This document shows, in pieces, positions 60,412-64,000 of a stretch of 64,000 nt of DNA. The stretch is taken from contig NZ_CP138918.1 in the NCBI RefSeq assembly GCF_047123305.1, positions 3,348,001 to 3,412,000 of the forward strand, read 5' to 3'. How positions within the stretch are numbered: the stretch's first letter is position 1; each line of letters begins with the position of its first letter. A program made the translations under genes and the position numbers. Source of the DNA: Thalassobius sp047123305 (GTDB lineage: Bacteria > Pseudomonadota > Alphaproteobacteria > Rhodobacterales > Rhodobacteraceae). The notes under the pieces were generated by a model. It was given only the letters and a program-made list of their open reading frames with translations, made no database searches and had not been told where the DNA came from.

Positions 60412-60699
60412 ATGAGCCACCGCATCCGCCTGACCGGCGCCATGATCTGCACCGCGGACCGTCTGGCGGCTGTGCGTGCCGCCCTGCCCGAACATGTCCG
60501 ACTGACCCGGCTGGAACCCGGCTGCCTCTCCTTTGAAGTGACCGAAGCCCCAGGTGGCCGGTTTGAGGTGAATGAACTGTTTGCTGATCGCGCCGCATTT
60601 GACGCCCATCAGGCCCGCGGTGGCGCCAGCGTCTGGGCCGAGGTGACCCGGGGCCTGCCCCGCGACTACCAGATCACCGAAGAGGCCACCCCGTCATGA
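60412..60699 (+). CDS. Antibiotic biosynthesis monooxygenase (ABM) fold protein
   Basis: The 95-residue protein has the dimeric ferredoxin-like ABM fold: IRLTGAMICTADRLAAVRAA, LPEHVRLTRLEPGCLSFEVT and FEVNELFADRAAFDAHQARG. Members range from quinol monooxygenases to uncharacterised oxidoreductases. A GGGAGAG site precedes ATG 60412. Its stop overlaps the next gene by ATGA, so it is co-translated with a DMT transporter. Confidence 0.85.
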   Translation: MSHRIRLTGAMICTADRLAAVRAALPEHVRLTRLEPGCLSFEVTEAPGGRFEVNELFADRAAFDAHQARGGASVWAEVTRGLPRDYQITEEATPS

Positions 60700-61562
60700 A
60701 CCAGACCTTTTTGGCGGCGCTCTGGATGACCGGGGCGATTGTCTCGTTCACCTCGATGGCGATTGCCGGACGCGCGATTTCCTTTGAGCTCGACACCTTT
60801 GAAATCATGATGTTCCGCAGCTTTATCGGGCTGGCAGTTGTGGTCACGGTGGCGACCGTCACCGGTCACCTGAAAGAGGTCAACACCCGCAATCTGGGGC
60901 TGCATGGAATCCGCAACCTCAGCCATTTCGCGGGGCAAAACCTGTGGTTCTATGCCCTCACCGTGATCCCGCTGGCGCAGGTCTTTGCGCTGGAATTTAC
61001 CTCGCCGCTCTGGGCGATTGCGCTTTCGGCGCTTGTGCTGGGCGAGCGGATCACCCGCACCCGCGGGCTGGCAGCGCTCTTGGGGTTCATTGGCATCCTG
61101 ATTGTGGCCCGTCCCACACCCGACTCCGTCAACATCGGCCAGCTGACCGCCGCCTTGGCGGCGATCGGATTTGCCGGTTCCGCCATCTTCACCCGCAAGT
61201 TGACGCGCACGGAAACCATCACCTGCATCCTCTTCTATCTCACGCTGATGCAAGCTGCCTTTGGCATCATTGCGGCTGGTTATGACGGGGACATCACCCT
61301 GCCCTCAACCAGTTCACTGCCCTGGCTGGTGCTCATTGCTCTGGCCGGGCTGGTGGCCCATTTCTGCCTGACCACAGCGCTGAAACTGGCCCCAGCCACG
61401 GTGGTGATGCCCATCGACTTTGTCCGCCTGCCGCTGATCGCTGTTGTCGGGATGCTGCTTTATGCCGAGCCTCTAGACCCATGGGTTTTGCTGGGCGCCG
61501 GTGTCATCTTTGCCGCCAACTACCTGAACATCCGTGCAGAAGTGCCACGCAACCAACAATAG
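60696..61562 (+). CDS. EamA/DMT-family transporter
   Basis: The 288-residue protein has ten predicted transmembrane helices arranged as two EamA repeats (about 1-140 and 150-285), with the loop signature FTSPLWAIALSALVLGERIT in the first. DMT transporters export metabolites such as amino acids or nucleosides. Translation is coupled to the ABM-fold protein upstream. The substrate is not known. Confidence 0.87.
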   Translation: MNQTFLAALWMTGAIVSFTSMAIAGRAISFELDTFEIMMFRSFIGLAVVVTVATVTGHLKEVNTRNLGLHGIRNLSHFAGQNLWFYALTVIPLAQVFALEFTSPLWAIALSALVLGERITRTRGLAALLGFIGILIVARPTPDSVNIGQLTAALAAIGFAGSAIFTRKLTRTETITCILFYLTLMQAAFGIIAAGYDGDITLPSTSSLPWLVLIALAGLVAHFCLTTALKLAPATVVMPIDFVRLPLIAVVGMLLYAEPLDPWVLLGAGVIFAANYLNIRAEVPRNQQ

Positions 61563-61679
61563 ATTCGCTGCCCCCTTCCCAGCACAAATGCGACAAGTTT
61601 ACGCTGGGGCGGCGTTGACAGGCGAAAACCCGCTTGGATATGCCAAAGACAGACACAAGAATGTGAAGGGGAGGACTTC

Positions 61680-62774
61680 ATGCAGCGTTATTTGGTAGGG
61701 GCCGCTGTTCTGGCTCTGACGGCAGGAACTGCACAGGCGGGCGGCATTGACCGTTCGGGCCAAGGCATTGGCTTTATGTTTGAAGAAGGCAACGTGGTTG
61801 AGCTGACCTTTGGCTCGGTCAGCCCGAGCGTTTCGGGTGTGGCAGCACCTGCCCTTGGCAGCACGCTGTCGGGCGACATGTCGCCGACTTACTCGCTGTT
61901 CAGCGTGGCCTATAAGCAGCAATTCACCGATCAGTTCTCGTTCGGCATCATGATGGATCAGCCTTTCGGCGCTGATGTGAACTATGCGACCGGTACAGGC
62001 TACCCCTTTGCAGGCGCCACCGCTTCGGTTGACTCCAACGCTCTGACCGCCATTGGTCGCTATGAGATCAACGAGAACTTCAGCGTCCATGCCGGTCTGC
62101 GGGCTGTGCAGACCAAAGGTCAGGTGAACAACCTGCCGATTTCGCTGCCCGGCATCTACAACATGAGCACCGACACCCAGACCGACTACGGTTATCTGGT
62201 TGGTGTGGCCTATGAGATCCCGGACATCGCGCTGCGTGCGGCGCTGACCTACAACTCCGAGGTCACCCATAACCTGAACCTCACCGAAGCGATTACCACG
62301 GGTCTGGGCACCTCGACCTTCTCGACCCAGATGACCACCGTGATGCCGCAATCGGTGAACCTGGACTTCCAGACCGGTATTGCAGCCGATACCCTACTGA
62401 TGGCGTCGGTCCGCTGGGTTGACTGGGGTGTCTTCGACATCACCCCCGCCGCACTGGGTGCCGCGCTGGTTGATTATGACAGCTCTACCACCACCTACTC
62501 GCTGGGTGTGGGACGCAAGTTCAACGACATGCTGTCCGGCTCGGTCTCTGTTGGCTATGAGAAACCCGGCGGCGATCCGGTTGGCAACCTGGGCCCGACC
62601 GACGGCAACACCTCGCTGGGCGTCGCCATGAAGTACAGCCTGAATGACAGTACCTCGGTGTCCGCAGGTGTGCGCCATATCTGGATCGGTGACGCAACCA
62701 CCTCGACCATCGGTTCGACCTTTGCCGACAACACCGGCTGGGCCGCTGGGCTGAAGCTGAGCCACAGCTTCTAA
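61680..62774 (+). CDS. OmpP1/FadL-family outer membrane transporter
   Basis: The 364-residue protein has a signal peptide (MQRYLVGAAVLALTAGTAQA) and a beta-barrel of the OmpP1/FadL/TodX family (GGIDRSGQGIGFMFEEGNVV; FSFGIMMDQPFGADVNYATG; ...LKLSHSF at the C-terminus). It should let hydrophobic compounds such as fatty acids or alkanes cross the outer membrane. It ends in the C-terminal aromatic residue typical of barrel proteins, and a terminator follows. Confidence 0.9.
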   Translation: MQRYLVGAAVLALTAGTAQAGGIDRSGQGIGFMFEEGNVVELTFGSVSPSVSGVAAPALGSTLSGDMSPTYSLFSVAYKQQFTDQFSFGIMMDQPFGADVNYATGTGYPFAGATASVDSNALTAIGRYEINENFSVHAGLRAVQTKGQVNNLPISLPGIYNMSTDTQTDYGYLVGVAYEIPDIALRAALTYNSEVTHNLNLTEAITTGLGTSTFSTQMTTVMPQSVNLDFQTGIAADTLLMASVRWVDWGVFDITPAALGAALVDYDSSTTTYSLGVGRKFNDMLSGSVSVGYEKPGGDPVGNLGPTDGNTSLGVAMKYSLNDSTSVSAGVRHIWIGDATTSTIGSTFADNTGWAAGLKLSHSF

Positions 62775-62797
62775 AGACTGGTGAAGAAACAGGAAAC

Positions 62798-62829
62798 GCT
62801 GGGCAGTTCTGCAAAACTGCCCGGCTTTT
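62798..62829 (+). terminator. Intrinsic terminator after the OmpP1 gene
   Basis: GCTGGGCAGTT and AACTGCCCGGC form an 11-bp stem (one G-T pair) around CTGCAA, followed by TTTTC. Confidence 0.85.
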
Positions 62830-62880
62830 CTATGCCCGCCCGTCAGAGGATCAGAGCAGACACAGAGTGGACACAGGCCG

Positions 62881-63654
62881 CTAGATCTTCTCCGACATTT
62901 TCAGCCGCGCATTCAGCGCCTGCTGATAGGCCTGTTTGGAGGCCACATCCTCACGCGCACGTTTGGCGTAGTAAATAAAGCCCAATGCGCGGCGCGATCG
63001 GGTTTTCGAGGTATTGGCGCCTGCCCAATGAACGGTCTTGGCGTGATGCATCAGGAAGGTGCCCGCCGGCCCCGGAAAACTGACCGTCGCGGCCTGATCC
63101 TCGGGTGTTCCAAAATCTCGCATCCCTTGCGAAAATCCTAACACTCCGCTTTGCCCATGGTCGCGAAACCCTACCTTGTGGGAGCCGCGCAGATAGTGGA
63201 TGCAGCCGTTTTCATGATCGACATCTTCTAGCGCCAACCAACCGGTTACCGCCTCGCACGGGTCGAGATGAAAAAACACGCCATCCTGATGCGGTGGCGT
63301 CGGCTGACCAATCCCCGCCGGCTTGTTGAAGTACTGCATATTCACCGGCACCACCTCATCCTGCAGCACCTCTTCGGCGATGCGACGTGCCGGGCCGTGC
63401 AGCATCATATCCTGGAAGTAACTGTCGTATTGATAGATTTTCTGCAGCTGTTTCAGCGTGTTGGGGTCGTTCTTGTCTTCGTAGTACACCTCAGAGGGCG
63501 GCATTGACGGAACCTGCTCCACGATAAAGTCTGTCAGCTTGTGGGTGATCTCATCGATCTCATCAGCGCTATAAAACGCATCGACATGAACATAGCCATC
63601 CCGATTGAAATCGTTCCGAAGGGTGGCGCTGTGTGGATTGGGATCAAAAGGCAT
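62881..63654 (-). CDS. Phytanoyl-CoA dioxygenase (PhyH) family protein
   Basis: The 257-residue Fe(II)/2-oxoglutarate dioxygenase starts MPFDPNPHSATLRNDFNRDG and carries the iron motif HQDGVFFH and the distal histidine in MHHAKTVHWAGANTSKTRSR, where the arginine binds 2-oxoglutarate. PhyH members hydroxylate small molecules such as ectoine or acyl-CoAs. ATG 63654 is used; the upstream frame adds a Lys/Pro-rich stretch without conservation. It diverges from an AraC-type regulator cut by the window edge. Confidence 0.88.
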   Translation of the reverse strand: MPFDPNPHSATLRNDFNRDGYVHVDAFYSADEIDEITHKLTDFIVEQVPSMPPSEVYYEDKNDPNTLKQLQKIYQYDSYFQDMMLHGPARRIAEEVLQDEVVPVNMQYFNKPAGIGQPTPPHQDGVFFHLDPCEAVTGWLALEDVDHENGCIHYLRGSHKVGFRDHGQSGVLGFSQGMRDFGTPEDQAATVSFPGPAGTFLMHHAKTVHWAGANTSKTRSRRALGFIYYAKRAREDVASKQAYQQALNARLKMSEKI

Positions 63655-63746
63655 TTTCGGCGGCTCCGTCAGCTGTGTGTGAGGCTTCTGACGATACTTT
63701 TCACGGGCAGACCCCATTTTCCAATTGCCCAAATCGGTCCAAAAAT

Positions 63747-64000
63747 ATGAATATCGATTTCATGGTGCAATCCAATCTTCACATCCTTCGGCTCGACCGT
63801 GGCCGCTTCGATCACCGTTTCGCGGTCGGGCCTGCCCGTTGGCCGTTCTGGGATCTGCTCTGGGTCCATAGCGGCACCCTAACGCTAGAAATCGCCGGTA
63901 TTTCGCAGGAGATTACAGCTCCTGCTGGCATCTTGATCGCGCCAAACACAGCTTTTCACGGGCAGGCAAAACCCACCGCAGAGGCTTCAATTTGCCACTT
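63747..64000 (+). CDS. AraC-family regulator, N-terminal part (cut by window edge)
   Basis: A plus-strand frame begins at ATG 63747 and runs to the window end (MNIDFMVQSNLHILRLDRGR…). The sequence has the beta-sheet cupin pattern of AraC ligand-binding domains (FDHRFAVGPARWPFWDLLWV, HSGTLTLEIAGISQEITAPA, GILIAPNTAFHG). The HTH lies beyond the window. It diverges from the PhyH gene, its plausible target. Confidence 0.7.
   Translation, partial: MNIDFMVQSNLHILRLDRGRFDHRFAVGPARWPFWDLLWVHSGTLTLEIAGISQEITAPAGILIAPNTAFHGQAKPTAEASICH

Noticed and set aside
58603..60609. A 668-codon minus-strand open frame antisense to guaA
   Set aside because: guaA is unmistakable on the plus strand; long antisense frames are common in GC-rich genomes, and the translated product has no domain.
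1..64000. CRISPR arrays, tRNA/rRNA genes, transposases or phage genes
   Set aside because: No regular spaced repeats, clover-leaf sequences, rRNA motifs or mobile-element proteins were recognised on either strand by eye; a weak tRNA could be missed.

Overview
The window is a GC-rich, gene-dense chromosomal segment of an alphaproteobacterium, most probably a marine Rhodobacterales of the Roseobacter group. The case rests on the gene order dusB-ntrB-ntrC-ntrY-ntrX followed by trkA-trkH-hfq-hflX, NtrC and NtrX proteins without a GAFTGA loop, a fused IspDF, a PHB-type 3-hydroxybutyrate dehydrogenase beside a patatin, a DUF6456/DUF6477 pair, a non-pyrrolysine MttB-family methyltransferase and a LuxR solo. 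No rRNA, tRNA, CRISPR array, transposase or phage gene was seen. No genus is claimed.

Layout. 1-6450: a LysR regulator (cut by the window edge) diverges from glutaryl-CoA dehydrogenase, which is followed by a fused 2-oxoacid dehydrogenase E1 alpha/beta, an FAD-dependent amine/amino-acid oxidase and a LuxR-type regulator; this may be a lysine/pipecolate-to-glutaryl-CoA module. 6964-8686: rpsB-tsf with a recognisable promoter, an intercistronic hairpin and a terminator. 9040-10847: pseudouridine catabolism psuK-psuG. 10966-13549: DUF502 membrane protein, patatin and bdhA. 13724-13836: a candidate small RNA with its own promoter and terminator, divergent from an orphan YejA-like peptide-binding protein that is followed by a 37-residue entericidin-like lipoprotein. 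16024-23931: XRE/cupin regulator and acyl-CoA ligase, DsbA-family protein, Bcr/CflA efflux pump with a structured leader, icd, YitT, SMR pump and a 3-hydroxyisobutyrate-dehydrogenase-family enzyme. 24012-26477: penicillin acylase family protein.

26629-39082 is a long, mainly minus-strand block for nitrogen sensing, potassium uptake and RNA/ribosome housekeeping: dusB-ntrB-ntrC-ntrY-ntrX, then (after an oppositely oriented lipoprotein gene) trkA-trkH-hfq-hflX. 39297-42764 on the plus strand holds ispDF, pgpA, the cinA C-terminal domain gene and amtB. 43058-43684 is an AT-richer secreted protein gene of unknown function whose 3' end overlaps an attC-like inverted repeat. PrpD-like, RTX-type and CoqX/COQ10-type proteins, hpt, a LysR regulator, a cytochrome c' plus dihaem cytochrome c pair, an M20 amidohydrolase, lipA, a peroxiredoxin and a VIT1-type transporter follow. 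54402-56093 is a divergent DUF6456/DUF6477 pair with a CtrA-like box between them. The end carries the MttB-like protein, DUF2270, guaA, an antibiotic-biosynthesis-monooxygenase-fold protein, an EamA transporter, an OmpP1/FadL-type porin, a PhyH dioxygenase and the start of an AraC regulator.

The strongest non-coding observations are the sRNA candidate at 13724-13801, the attC-like site at 42981-43070, the TTAA-N7-TTAA box at 55571-55585, the leader ORF with nested hairpins before the efflux pump (19141-19246), three 13-bp-spaced TTGGACAG repeats at 57844-57877 and a repeated intergenic palindromic element. All functions are inferred from sequence reading alone; no database search was run.
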